Of a stretch of DNA of 64,000 nucleotides, positions 43,490-55,324 are shown one piece after another. The notes beneath the pieces are model-generated. The model did no database searches and was not told the origin of the DNA. It was given only the letters and a program-made list of their open reading frames with translations. A program made the translations under genes and the position numbers. The DNA comes from Nephrocerus scutellatus (lineage: Eukaryota; Arthropoda; Insecta; Diptera; Pipunculidae): NCBI GenBank assembly GCA_947095585.1, contig OX352762.1, forward strand, positions 51,477,843 to 51,541,842, written 5' to 3'. How positions within the stretch are numbered: the stretch's first letter is position 1; every line of letters starts with the position of its first letter.

Positions 43490-46400
43490 CTACCTCCTCG
43501 TGGTGGTCCCCGGGCAACTATGTGTATAAATCCTTATACATGTAAGCTAAAACTGCAAGTGCGAACGGTCTAGCGTTTCTAGTCTAGGTAACGTGGGCTA
43601 GCACCCTGCGGTACCGAAAAATACCCGCTACTGAAACTGACACAACGCCTCGGATAAGTAATGATCGAATAATGACGACTTTTGGCTATTGTACCCGGAC
43701 TAAGATTGGTTTCTGGAATGTGAGGACGCTCCTTGACTCTGGGAGTGAAGGACCTCATAATGCCAGATTTCTTCAACTGGAACGTGAGTTTCTTCGATAT
43801 AATTTGGACATACTGGGAGTGAGTGAAGTAAGATGGTTCGACGCGGGAGAGTACCAATCCCCAACGTGTAACACTGTGCTACTCTACTCTGGCAAACCCT
43901 CCGGCAGTACCCGTGAATCTGGAGTGGGTCTGCTGCTAACGCCAACAGCACGTAGAGGCCTCATTTCCTGGCACCCGCATAGTGATAGGATCATATCGGC
44001 CAGATTTCGGACTAGAGTACGGCGCGTCACGATCATACAGTGCTACGCCCCAACGAATCCCTCGACTGAGGATGAAAAGGACAACTTCTACAATCAACTA
44101 AACGCTGTATTCAACGCAACGCCGAACGGAGATATCGTCATCGTGATGGGGGATTTGAATGCCAAGGTTGGCAACGACAATGAAGGACTCAAGCATGTGA
44201 TTGGGAAGCACGGCCTCGGCGAACGAAATGACAATGGTGAAAGATTTGTTGATTTCTGCAACACCAACAACCTTGTTATAGGAGGCACCATGTTTGAGCA
44301 TAAGACTTGCCACAAGGTCAGCTGGGTGTCAACTGACAGGCAATCATCATCCAACCAAATCGACCATGTGGCGATCAGCAGACGTTTTAGGAGCTGTCTG
44401 CTAGACGTCCGAAACAGACGTGGAGCCGACATGGGTATGGTACGTGATCATCACCTTATGGTAGCTACTGTCCAGTTACGTACTGCATCAGTTCATAGAA
44501 TCCGCAATATCATCCGAATGCCTAGGTATAACATCGACCGGCTAAAGATCCCCTCAGTACGCCAACAATTAAGGGATCATTTATCGCAAGGAGTGGAAGC
44601 AATCAGCAGCTCACTGCCGACAACCATCCAGGAACATTGGAAGGCTGTGAAAAATGTTTTCACATCTGGAGCGGAAAGTATTGTTGGTAGAAGCCAGGCA
44701 AGGCACAGCACGTGGCTTACCGAAGATACCTGGAGGCGGATTGAAGAACGTAAACTACTTAAAGCTCGTATTGTAGATATCCCAGCAGCAGCGAGGATAG
44801 AGCTAGAGTCCATGTATCGAAGAAAAATGAGAGAAGTGCAGCGTAGTGTAAGACGTGACAAGCGTAACTATATTAACAACCTGGCCTCAGAAGCAGAGGA
44901 AGCAGCGAGCCGGTGCGATAACAGAACCGTTTACAGAATCACCAAAGAGCTGACAGGTGGTCACCGCTCTAGCCAACATCCGGTGAAAGGCCTAGATGGT
45001 ACCGTACTCGTTTCAGATGAGGATCAGCTCAAGCGATGGAAGGAGCATTTCTCTACGGTCCTTAACCGTGTATTTGCTAACGATATGCACCTAAATCAAG
45101 CGGAAATGCCGGAAGTAACAATTTCCCGAACTCGCACCTCAACTCCCAGTAAAGACGAGATCGCTACCGCGATTAACGCACTACAGAACAACAAGTCCTT
45201 AGGACTAGATGGTATACCCGCAGAGCTTCTGCGTGCAGCTCCAACGACATCAGCAGAGCTTTTATATCCTCTTGTAGAGAGAGCTTGGGAGGTAGAAAGT
45301 TTCCCCGAAGAGTGGAAGAAGGGAATGATTGTCAAGCTCCCTAAAAAAGGTAGTCTTATGGAGTGAGAAAACTGGAGAGGCATTTGCGTTCTCCCTGCAG
45401 TTGCAAAAGTAATAGCCAAAGTAGTACTTGAACGTATTAAGGAACATCTGGAAGATACACTCGATGCCGAACAAGCAGGTTTCCGCACTGGATCCTCCTG
45501 TGTAGACCACATAAACACCCTGCGGATCATTATTGAACAGTGCGTTGAATTCCGGTCACCACTGCACCTGCTGTTCATCGATTTTGAGAAGGCGTTTAAC
45601 AGTGTCAACAGACAGTTTATCTGGCTCGCCTTGCGCAGGAGAGGTATACCCGATAAACTAATAGCTATTATTAAAGCAACCTATGAATTCCAGCAGCTTT
45701 ATCTACTGGAAACGGAGGAATTCGTTGGACTCTTACATCTCAACTCAAACATCTGGATTACGCTGACGACGTTTGTTTACTCTCACATAGAATTATGGAG
45801 CTGCACCAAATGACAACAAATGTGGAGAGGGAGGCAAATGTTGCGGGTTTGAAGATTAATACTGCCAAAACCAAAAGCATCAACCTCGGCACTAACTCAG
45901 TAACTCAAGTTAACATTGCTGGACAGCCGGTAGAGAGAGTAGAGAGTTTCCAATATCTTGGGAGTATTGTCTCGACCGAAGGTGGAACCGAACAGGACAT
46001 TGCCAACCGAATCGGCAAAGCAAAATCGGTGTTTGGAATGATGTCCATGATATGGCGAAGCAATGCGATCAGCTTAAACACCAAGCTGCGACTGTTCCGC
46101 TCAAATGTTGAATCTGTGCTGTTGAATGGGTGCAGCACTTGGAAGGTGACCGCTACTATCACAAAAAGATTACATTTGTAAATAGGTGCCTACGGAACAT
46201 CTTAAGGGTTTTCTGGCCTAACCGTATCTCTAACGAACATCTTTACCAGAGAACGGGTCAGGAACCAATAGGCACAACCATCCAACGACGGAAGTGGCAG
46301 TGGATTGGTCATACACTCCGAAAAGGCGACAGTTCCATAGCAAACTACGCAATGCAATGGAACCCGTTATCTCAGGATGGTAGAAGAACGGGTCGTCCGA

Positions 46401-46560
46401 GAAATACATGGCGCAGAACAGTTGAGGAGGAGGCACGGCAATTGGGGAAGAGTTGGAGAGAGCTGAAGCTCATTGCCAGGAACCGCACGCGATGGCGCGT
46501 AGGCGTAGTAGAGGCCCTAGGACCCATAAGGGGATACAGGACATAAAGAAGAAAGAAGGC
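43490..46560 (+). mobile_element. Nearly full-length RTE-type LINE
   Basis: It has a GC-rich 5' UTR from about 43490 (CCTCGTGGTGGTCCCCGGGC), a long ORF2, and a 3' UTR ending near 46560 in TATTGTTATTGTAGTG repeats. It is a different family from the RTE at 5701, 26675, 35446 and 51658: its EN and C-terminal motifs differ throughout. It is the best-preserved LINE in the window. Confidence 0.85.
43672..46545 (+). pseudogene. RTE-type LINE ORF2: endonuclease, RT and C-terminal domain
   Basis: The first 564 codons are open. APE-type endonuclease motifs: FWNVRTLL at residues 14-21, ILGVSEVRW with catalytic Glu52, VMGDLNAKVG with Asp161 and Asn163, NQIDHVAISRRF, and RDHHLMVA (SDH changed to RDH). 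RT starts near residue 500 (NNKSLGLDGIPAELLRA). A TGA at 45364-45366 interrupts it, and the same frame continues ENWRGICVLPAVAKVIAKV, GFRTGSSCVDHI and LLFIDFEKAFNSVNR. About 80 residues before YADD (45759-45770) are deleted near 45700-45745. The C-terminal domain (WQWIGHTLRKGDSSIANYAM, GRPRNTWRRTVEEEA) ends at 46543. It has one stop, one deletion and one or two frameshifts. Confidence 0.9.
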
Positions 46561-46678
46561 TTCTATTGTTATTGTAGTGTATATCCATAAGATACACACC
46601 AACCAATAGCCATAACATACGTACCGACGTATACGTAGTGTATATCCATAACCAAATAAAAATCCAAAGAACATAAAT

Positions 46679-47201
46679 TGTAACAGCACCAACACTCAAT
46701 ATAAATATTCAAATCCACAAAGCCATAAATTACGCAGTAGTATAAACAAAGCACACGTGTTCGGTCAATATCGACACAGTGCATTATGAATCACATACAC
46801 ATTGTGCATTGTGCCCTACTCTAACACAAATATTTCAAGTGCACCAATAATGAGCACACTATTTTGTGACCGATAAAGTTATTAGATATGTATTATGTAC
46901 TTAGTAAATAAGAAATTTCCTTTGTAATCTTACAATCAATTTTACTATAAAAGAAGAAGTTTTCATTTAATAAAATCAGATTCATTCTCAAACCCGACAC
47001 AAAAAGTCTAATCTTTTCTTTGTCCAAAAGTACTGCTTATTGCCTTAGCAATTAGTGCAGTACGAGTACGTTGCAGTTACTGCACATACTCAGCAAGAAA
47101 CATTCTTTATCTAGAAAGGTTGTTCTTCCGCTGAGTTGATATCCACGTTGCAAATCATTGGTACTGCTACACTTTTCACTTAGTACGAGCATTAATCTAC
47201 A
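46679..47201 (+). repeat. Gypsy-like 5' LTR (single copy)
   Basis: Begins about TGTAACAGCACC and ends AATCTACA directly before a PBS-like TGGCGATCCTGCAAACA. A TATA box (ACTATAAAAGAAG, about 46955) is followed by AATAAA (about 46975) and U5. The 5' border is approximate. No matching 3' LTR was found. Confidence 0.6.
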
Positions 47202-47218
47202 TGGCGATCCTGCAAACA
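47202..47218 (+). promoter_or_regulatory. PBS-like site of the gypsy-type remnant
   Basis: TGGCGATCCTGCAAACA immediately follows the LTR. The first 11 bases match the PBS-like site at 21082-21068 on the minus strand. Confidence 0.6.
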
Positions 47219-47280
47219 CGCGCACCACAGACAACATTAAAGGATTTAAAACGCTAAATCCAAAACTAATTTTCAATAAA

Positions 47281-48119
47281 AAAAAACACAACCCATAAAA
47301 ATTAAAATTTTTCATCTAAATTCTCTAATCGCAGAAATTGATATGGGAGCCCCTCGATCCTGGGCCATTTTTTTTTTATTGTAGGAGAAAATCATCGAAA
47401 CAGACATTTGACATCAGATGTTAAAATAAAAATGCTCAGATCATTTTATTCTGAGCACTTAGAGCACGCTCATACTCTGAGCAAATAAGAAACACGAACA
47501 TTTATCTTGAGAACTCTTTGACTGATCTGAACTAATTTATGAAAACGCCAAATGACAGAATATTGCGAAAACTTGTTGTTCCATCTGTAAGTTGATATCG
47601 ACAACAAAAAACGACATCAATAAAAATAAAATTCAGTAAATAAAATGTAAGTTGAATTAAGCATAAAACATTTATGTCTCGTTTCATTTGCTGGGTTCAT
47701 TTGTGCGTGAGCTAAGATTTCTCTCTCTCTCTACCACCAAAACCATGCAGCGCAGCACACACCGCACACAGTCCATAAAGGGCGACGATTATCTGATGCC
47801 AGTATAGATATTTAAAAAATATATAAGGGCCTTGCGGCCGAACACGGGACCCGATCACTACCAAATTTTCGAAAAAGTATTGTTTATTGGGTATACACAT
47901 GTGTGTAAAATTTGAAGAAAATCGGGTAAATTTTTTAAAATTTTTGTATGGGAGCACCCCGACCCCGCAGCCCGAGGGGCCCCAAAATTTAATAGAAAGT
48001 GTTGTCTCCGGAAATACACATGTGTGCCATCCATGAATCAAGAATCAAGAATCCATGACAAATCCACAAGCCCACAAACCCACAAACACACGGGAAAGTG
48101 AAGTTAATATAGAGAATTT
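47281..48119 (+). mobile_element. CTCTA-family repeat, copy D
   Basis: Head CACAACCCATAAAAATTAAA, TAAATTCTCTAAT, interior with a CGCAGCACACACCGCACACA block and at least two tandem units (ATACACATGTGTGTAAAATT, GAAGAAAATCGGGTAAATTT). The tail is AAGTTAATATAGAGAATT. It is inserted in the leader of the gypsy-like element: leader-type sequence (GATCCTGC...ACGCGCACAG) resumes at about 48127. Confidence 0.8.
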
Positions 48120-49215
48120 AAAAAAAAAAATTTTAAGATCCTGCGAAAACGCGCACAGAAAACATTTTTTCTGCGGCGACCACAATCCTGAACGCACAAA
48201 GACCATAAAACAACTATTTTTTTTTTAACAAATAAAATTTTAAAATTTTTTCAAATAAAATTTTTTTTTCTGCAAACACCGCGCCTAAAATATCAGAAAT
48301 AAATATTTTTAAAATCCTACAACAATCATACGGACATCGACCATGCCAACTACAAAGAACAATACATTGCCAACCTTCAGCCACAGATAAAAATTTCTTT
48401 TATCTATATATCTTTCAAGAACACAAACAGTTGACTATTCTAAACTATGTGTTGAATTTTAAAAACATTTTTATCCTGTTGAAACACCACAATTTAAACA
48501 AACAAGATGAATTCATTGGCGACATATTAAGAGCTTCAAATAGCATTTCCAGCGACATTTTCGGAGCAGACAAACGATCAACTCCTGAAATCATCCAAAC
48601 ACTAACACTTGTCGAAAGCGAAAATAGTACACATCAACAACATACAAATTCTCTTAACGAGCCAGGACATACAACCACTCCTAAGAGAAATCACACGAAG
48701 AGCAACAAAACATTCTACAATATCAATATTCACATTTAAATTTATTTTGGAACATAAAGATATCTTAAATATTCATTTTTCTTAATTATAATAACAAAAA
48801 TTAAAACATAAAACAACACCTACTAAACACAATTCAAATTTTATTGAGTAAATTTTTAGATAATTTAGAATAAGAAAGAACAATTTCTTAATAATAACAT
48901 TTATAATTGTTGAAATTATTTAAAATATATTACTTTTACTTAAAACGATCTTTAATGAATTTTAGAGAACATTAAACTAGAAAATTAAAAATTTAGAAAA
49001 TCACGGCTTATAATACCATAATCATAGAAAATAAAGACCTAAAAGATACAAACGTAGAAAATAAAGATTTCGAAAATAGAAACTATAGAATTAGAAAACA
49101 TAGAAACAGAAAATGACAACATTTAATCAAGACAAGATAATGAAAAACATTTCCATACTTGCAATATACTGCAAGTATAGTTCTTCTTGAAAATTAACTT
49201 GACATATATATACGT
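48120..49215 (+). other. AT-rich remnant of the gypsy-type leader and gag region
   Basis: GATCCTGCGAAAACGCGCAC at about 48126 resembles the sequence after the PBS at 47202. A 102-aa ORF (48431-48739, Asn/Thr/Ser/His-rich) follows but has no recognised domain. The rest is AT-rich and featureless. Confidence 0.35.
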
Positions 49216-49219
49216 AAGA

Positions 49220-50375
49220 AAATTACTAACATGGACGCAGAAAAACAATACTTTGAAATGACTAGAATAGACTTATCTGATTCTGATCTTGAAATCGTAT
49301 ATAAAAAGGGTTCCATCAACACGAATGCTGAAACACTATCTCATATAAAATACACTCTAACGTTCTCAAACAAATGATCCCAACTTGAGCGAAAATGACA
49401 GAAAACTTTGGTTATAATGAACATATTAGTGCAGTGACAATTCCTCCGAATTACGATTCAAATATGGAAGAAACTAGCATCTAATATTAAAAGATACGGA
49501 ATATACGGTTTGAATTGAAAATGAACACATATCAGTAGAATGCAGTGATAAATCCTCCGAACTACGATTCGACTATGGGGAAGCTAACATCTGAATATGA
49601 TACAACAAAGCGCTATACAAAGATTACAGTATATTTAAAAGAATAGAAAGAAATATTTAATACGAAGAAAATATGAAAGAAAGACGCTCACTTCTATAAA
49701 AATCCCCAAGAAAACAAAATAGAGAACTATACATAATAAAGTATAAATTGACATATGAGAAACCTGCATAAACATTTCCGACACAGAACCTACGACAACA
49801 CTTGAAGGTGAAAATAACTACAGCCCATCACAAAATAATCACCGATACAGCTATAGACAGCCAAGCAACTATTTCAATCAAAATAGTAACAACCTACCAT
49901 TCACAACACAATCAGCACAATGGCAATGACCATTAAAACAACTCAAATTACAACCAGCGACCAAATCATTACATAATTACGATATGAATGATTGAGAAAT
50001 GAATGAAACAATTATGACGTACATACCCACATATGTATATGACCATAAATTGATAGAAGAATACGTTTAGACCTTTGTGACTATGATTTCGACATAGTTT
50101 ACAAAAAGGCAAACTCAATACGAACGCCGATGCTTTATCTAGAATACAAATATACTCCGACATATTAAAAGAAATGATACCAAAAGAATCAAATGATCAA
50201 AATGATGATATCAAAAACATAAGGGAACTTAAATTTACAGTCGACAAAAATATACAAAATTTCAAAATTAATATCGATAATAAATACGTGCACGTTGGTT
50301 GTAGTGATAATTCAGCGAATCTAGAAATTCATGATCCTAAGTTGAAGCGGGTTGAAAGGAATATATCGAAATAGT
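49220..50375 (+). pseudogene. Gypsy-type pol and gag scraps
   Basis: Two independent RNase H ends are visible: EIVYKKGSINTNAETLSHIK near 49290-49350, and DFDIVYKKGKLNTNADALSR (restored across a one-base shift) near 50085-50145. Between them (49800-49925) is a Gln/Asn-rich gag C-terminus (NNYSPSQNNHRYSYRQPSN). The second tail continues as a 66-aa ORF to 50374. Presence of two tails means at least two copies or a local duplication. Nothing is intact. Confidence 0.6.
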
Positions 50376-51117
50376 TTACGACTCGTGACAAAAATCATAA
50401 TAGGGCTTGGGCTTGTATTTGAATTACTTCCGAGTTGGTGTTCTAAAGTAAAAAGCGCTTTATATGTCGATGAAGATGTACACTAACATTTCTCTGCTTT
50501 AGAGTGTGTCGTCGATTTCGATTGGAATTATATTTATTTTATTATTATATTTTTATATATATTTATTAGCTAACGAAATAGATACGAACAAGAAGAAAGA
50601 ATGCCAAGCAAGAAATGAAAGACTTTGTCTTCACCAGAATTATCGCCACAAAAACCGTTGTCTCGTGGCTGTGTTATAGAGAAAAATAAGTTACCTATAA
50701 AGCGTCGCCCCCACCAATTATAATAACAAACGCTTTAACTACCAGCACCTATATTCGTTATTAAGGAAGAGCATTGAAGGAAATTTTATATTAAAACTAA
50801 CCAAAGATAACACCTATAAATTAAACTTGTTTAATGACGAAGATTACCGCGCTGTAACTGGCATTCATACGAAGATAAACAATCAAGGCAAATTAAAGTC
50901 ATGCTTATGAATCATCATCATTCGTGCGAACCAGAGCTAATCGTTTCAGACTTACAACAACAATGTTTAAAAGCTATAAGTGCTGTTAATAAGCTAAAAT
51001 TGAACAAAAAGGTCCTTCTTAATATGTTTCTCTTAAGTTTCGACGCGGGGAGGAGGACATAAACAAAATATATGAAACCACATAAGTGTTGAATTCAATT
51101 ATAAAAAATTGAACCAA
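50376..51117 (+). other. Possible gypsy-type 3' region
   Basis: A broken plus frame near 50720-51050 (GNFILKLTKDNTYKLNLFND, DLQQQCLKAISAVNKLKLN) may be the end of an env-like or other element ORF. A purine-rich GGGGAGGAGGACATAA at 51046-51061 could be a polypurine tract, but no LTR follows. Assignment is weak. Confidence 0.3.
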
Positions 51118-51410
51118 TCAAAACTTCTAAACTAATACCGCAATGCAAGAACTGCCAATCCATTGGACATACAAGAAACTATTGTTTAGGCCAGCAAGAT
51201 GTGCGAAGTGTGCACCATAGTACAACCGAATGCACGAAGACCTCAGAACAACAACCTAAGTGCTGCAATTGTAGTAACCAAGAACATCCAGCTAATTATC
51301 GTAATTGCTCTGTGATAAAAGAACTACAAAAAATAAGAAATGGTATAATAAATAAAAAGTCTAAGGAAAGAGATCTGCCGATTGTCACTAGAGTAACATA
51401 ATCAAAAAAT
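51118..51410 (+). pseudogene. Jockey-clade LINE ORF1 (Gag-like) zinc-knuckle fragment
   Basis: The plus frame IPQCKNCQSIGHTRNYC, then CTKTSEQQPKCCNCSNQEHP and ANYRNCSVIKELQKI shows a series of CCHC knuckles. The HPANYRGC phrase is typical of the ORF1 nucleic-acid-binding protein of Jockey-type LINEs. The 5' half is missing. No associated ORF2 is present here. Confidence 0.75.
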
Positions 51411-51657
51411 ACAAGTATACACATTAATACTCTTCCTAGTATATACTTACCAAGCTATGCACAAGTAACACAAAGTGTACAAAATATTAGTAATCCAAAC
51501 GTACACAGGGAAACTGCAGAAAATCAATTACTACAGAAATTTTACAAAAGCTTGATAAGCAAGATATTTGAAAAGATTCTTATCAAAAGGCTAAAACCGC
51601 TCATTGAAAGTGGACCATTATCAAAAATGATAAATAATTTTTCTGACTATTCAGAAA

Positions 51658-52213
51658 TTGGCGGTCAGAAATTGTTCTAGAATTGCAGGTGACCGTAACT
51701 ATCTCTGACTGGTGAAAGAGCGATCAAACCGCCACGTGGTGGAAAAAGCGGACTAGCCCGCCGTTCAAAGTAAGGTTGGCTCGAGCCCAATAACCTCGCC
51801 CGTAAAAAGTTATTATTACGGAATCCATAATCAGCCTCGGATACACTGATGAATGACCACCACCACGGCAACGAAAATTGCTAAAAGATTTAAGAATTTT
51901 CTCATGGAACGTACGCTCACTGTATAGAGCTCGAGCTGCAAAGCAGCTGGCAGGCTTTAAAGCAATAAATGAAGGGCTATGCACCCTTTGCCTGCGGGGA
52001 AAATTTAAAAACATAAACCTCATAAACGATTACGCACCTACAGAGGATTTCCCAGATGACGAAAAAGAAGAATTCTATGAATCAGTCGAACGGGAACTCC
52101 ATGCCTGCCCTTAGTATAATGAAAAAACCTTTCTGGGGGAAATGAATTCTTAAATAGGTAGGGAGTTAGTATTCAGACAGTACATTGGCCCCCAATAGCT
52201 TACACGAGAACAC
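51658..52213 (+). pseudogene. RTE LINE 5' end and endonuclease scrap
   Basis: Begins GGCGGTCAG like the copy at 5703. The 5' UTR and N-terminus (WNVRSLYRARAAKQLAG) continue, then a deletion leads directly to FKAINEGLCTLCLRGKFKNI and INDYAPTEDFPDDEKEEFYE. It stops in the SLHENTN region at about 52213, where an A-rich stretch begins. Confidence 0.8.
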
Positions 52214-52270
52214 AAAAAAAAAGTTTCATTAAATATCAAAAACTAGCAAAATTAAAAAAAAAAAATTTTA

Positions 52271-52837
52271 AAAAAAAACAATTCATAAAAATTAAATTTT
52301 TTTTACATAAATTCTCTAATAGGAGATGGGTATGTGTTAAAATTTGAAGAAAATCGGGCTAATTTTTAAAAAATTTACATGGACACCACACGGGTCTCAG
52401 GGCCCGATCACTCCAACAAGCTTTCAAAAAATTTTGTCCATCGGAGATACACATGTACATATGTATATAAAATTTGAAAGAAACCAAAATTTTTGCAAAA
52501 AATGTTTTCCATCGAAAATACACAATTTTTTAAAAAAAAATTTGGGGCGGGGGTCTCCAAAATTTTTACAAAAGGTGTTGTCCATCGGATATACACATGC
52601 GTATTAAATTTGAAGAAAATCGAGTAATTTTGTAAAATATTTGTATGGGAGGCTCCTGACACCGTGGCCCGAGGGGCCACAAATTTTAATAGAAAGTGTT
52701 GTCTCCATAAATACACATGTGTTTAAAATTTATATCGGGCTTTGGGAAGTGGGTTAAAAATAATCGCAAGATTCCACGACAGACGACCGACGACCGACAT
52801 CCGTGCCACGGGCAAGTGAAGTTAATATATAGAATTT
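52271..52837 (+). mobile_element. CTCTA-family repeat, copy E
   Basis: Head ACAATTCATAAAAATTAAAT, TAAATTCTCTAATAGG, several tandem units with ATCGGAGATACACATGTA, CCGTGCCACGG hairpin near 52800, tail TTAATATATAGAATT. Followed head-to-tail by copy F. Confidence 0.8.
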
Positions 52838-53507
52838 AAAAAAACAACCAACCCAGAAAAATTAAAATTTTTCGTGTAAAATCTCTAATTGATACACAAA
52901 GTGCAAAGGGAGCCCCCTTATCCTGATCACTCCAAAAAATTTACAATGTTTCCACATGTCTATAAATTTAAAGAAAATCGGGCTAATTTTTAAAAATTTA
53001 TTTGGAAGCCCCTCGGCCACTTCAACATTTTTACAAAAAGCATTGTCCATAGGATTAAACATGTGTGTATAAAATTTGAAGAAAATTTTTAATTTTCCGT
53101 CACCGAGGACCGATTACGACAAAATGTTTACACAAAGTGTTGTCCGTCGGAGATACACTCGCATATACAATTTTAAGATAATTTACTAAATTTGTATTAA
53201 TGCCCCCCGACCCCGGGGCCCGATCACTACCAAATATTTACAAAAAGTGGTGTCCATCGGAAATACACATGTGTATAAAATTTGAAGAAAATCGGGTACT
53301 TTTTGTAAAATATTTGTATGGGAGCCCACCGACCTCGCGGCACGAGGGGCACCAAATTGTAATAGAAAGTGTTCTCATGGGAGATACACATGTGTGCAAA
53401 ATTTCAAAATCGGGCTTTAGGAAGTGGGTTAAAAATTTATCACAATATTTGGTGTGCCAGCCAGCCAGCCGGCCGCCACGGGTTGTTGAAGTTAATATAG
53501 AGAATTT
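52838..53507 (+). mobile_element. CTCTA-family repeat, copy F
   Basis: Head CCAACCCAGAAAAATTAAAA, AAAATCTCTAAT, about five tandem units with the ATACACATGTGTATAAAATT palindrome region, GGGCTTTAGGAAGTGGGTTA, tail TTAATATAGAGAATT. The tail-head boundary with copy E has only a short A/C spacer. Confidence 0.8.
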
Positions 53508-53934
53508 AAAAAGTGAACTTTGTTGGTCAAATTGTATGTGTCATCATTGTAGTACAGACTCAAACTCTCGGCGGTAAAAAGGGCAATACACAACCGATAA
53601 AAAAATTTCTTCTGAGTCAGAGCAAAAGAGGACATTTTGTCAGTCAGTTTGTATGGCAGAGGCAACCAACAGAAACAAGCTTCGCCAACCCAAAGGACCA
53701 AAAACAGACATTAACGAGTCCAAAGTAAGCTGCACTGACACAAACTATCAGCAATCAGTGAGGAAAGAAGTATTTTTATTCTAGTTTTTCAAATTTTTTA
53801 AATAATTTATTTTTGCGAGCCCGAATGGCGAAGCTAATAATCAGAGGACAATAAAAATTTTCTAGCGTACGTGTGTGGGTTTGTCAGTTTGTCCGATTGT
53901 CTATCGCGACTTCTACCAGTCAGAATTTGATGGG
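53508..53934. other. No recognisable feature
   Basis: No conserved coding block. Short ORFs on both strands overlap and have no identifiable motif. Confidence 0.3.
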
Positions 53935-54180
53935 ACTTGTTTTAAAACAATTGATAAGCGCTCGGCTTGCGATGACATGACGCGCGTCCCGTGTGGCGCG
54001 TGTAATTTTTTTTATTTTTTTAAATTACTTGTTTTAAAACTTGGCTTACGGTGACGTGACGCGGGTCACGTATCGCGTGTAATTTTTTTTTTTTTTAAAT
54101 ACTTGTTTTAAAACTTGGCTTGCGATAACGTGTCACGTGTCACGTGTCGCGCGTCGCGTGTGGCGCGTTCAAATGTTTTT
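53935..54180 (+). repeat. CpG-rich degenerate tandem array, about 70-bp unit
   Basis: Three units share ACTTGTTTTAAAAC(T/A)(T)GGCTT, then G(C)G(A/T)GACATGACGCG-type CpG-rich words and a poly-T block. Similar CGCG words occur at 42195-42275. Confidence 0.7.
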
Positions 54181-54446
54181 TTTAAAGTAAAATCCTTTTA
54201 AGATAATTTAGTCTTTAGGCTGAATTACAATTATCCATATGGCGAGCTGATAAGCTCCGCTTTACTATCTTATTTAAGTAGTTTTTCAGAAGCTGAATTT
54301 ATTATAGACTTTCGACTCAGTAGTTGTGCGTGCCTTTTTCGTTTGTTAGGCCTAGTACTACATATGATTTCGTTACGTGTCACTGTTGAGTGGTTGGTTT
54401 TAAATTTTTTATTTTCTTCTAAACTAATTTTACATTTATTTTCACC

Positions 54447-55320
54447 ATGTTGCCTTCTTCGGTATTTTTACATTGTGAAATGAACTCATATTCTGAAATT
54501 CATTTCACAAATATTCGCGGCATTAAAAGTAATTTCAACTCGATCGTAGCACATCTTGACGCAAATAAACGTGCAATTTTATTTATCCAAACTGTAATCC
54601 TCACCATTATCAGAATTTGTTGTCTTGGGCGATTTTAATGTCCACAATGATTCATGGTTCACCTATTCGAATGGTAGAGGTAGTTCTGGTGAAACTGCAG
54701 AACTATTTTCAAATATTAATCTTTTCACCCAACTCGTTGATAAGCCAACTAGGTATCCCGATACTTCTGGTCAATCACCTCACCTTTTAGATTTATATCT
54801 AACTACTATGCCAGAGAAATATTCAATTGATGTATCTGCACCATTAGGACTTTCAGACCATGCTTTGGTAGCAGCCAAAGTTTCAATAACACCAGCCATT
54901 ATAGAGCCTACTCATAAAATACTACTCTGGCACTATAAAAATGCTAACTGGGAGCACCTGAACCAATTTTATAGCTCATTTGACCTGCTTTTCCAGCAAT
55001 AATGCGGATGAAGCATCACAACTTATCACGTCAACCATTTTGCTAGGAATGAAAAATTGCATTACTTCTTAATTAAAAAAAAACAATACTCGTATGAATA
55101 AATGGTTTAACGAAAAGTGCAGGTCAGCAGTCGCATGTAAAAACGCAGCCCATTTGGATGCAGACAATACTTCGTATATTCCTTCTTTATTTCTTAATGA
55201 TGAATACCAATAGAATATATAGAACTGATATTGAGAAAGCTAATCTCTTAGCTTTTCATTTCGCTGGTGCTTCTACCCTTCCTTTAACTAACCAAAGCCC
55301 TCCAATTCTCCCTAATCCTA
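54447..55320 (+). pseudogene. Non-LTR retrotransposon endonuclease fragment
   Basis: The endonuclease N-terminus (EIHFTNIRGIKSNFNSIVAH, 54495-54590) is followed after a frame change and deletion by the C-terminal half (54625-55002): MGDFNVHNDSWF, LFTQLVDKPTRYPD, HLLDLYLTT and the catalytic LGLSDHALVAAK. A linker with MNKWFNEKCRSAVACKNAAH continues to about 55190. RT is absent. This is an APE-type endonuclease of a Jockey/CR1/I-group LINE; clade not resolved. Confidence 0.8.
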
Positions 55321-55324
55321 AATG

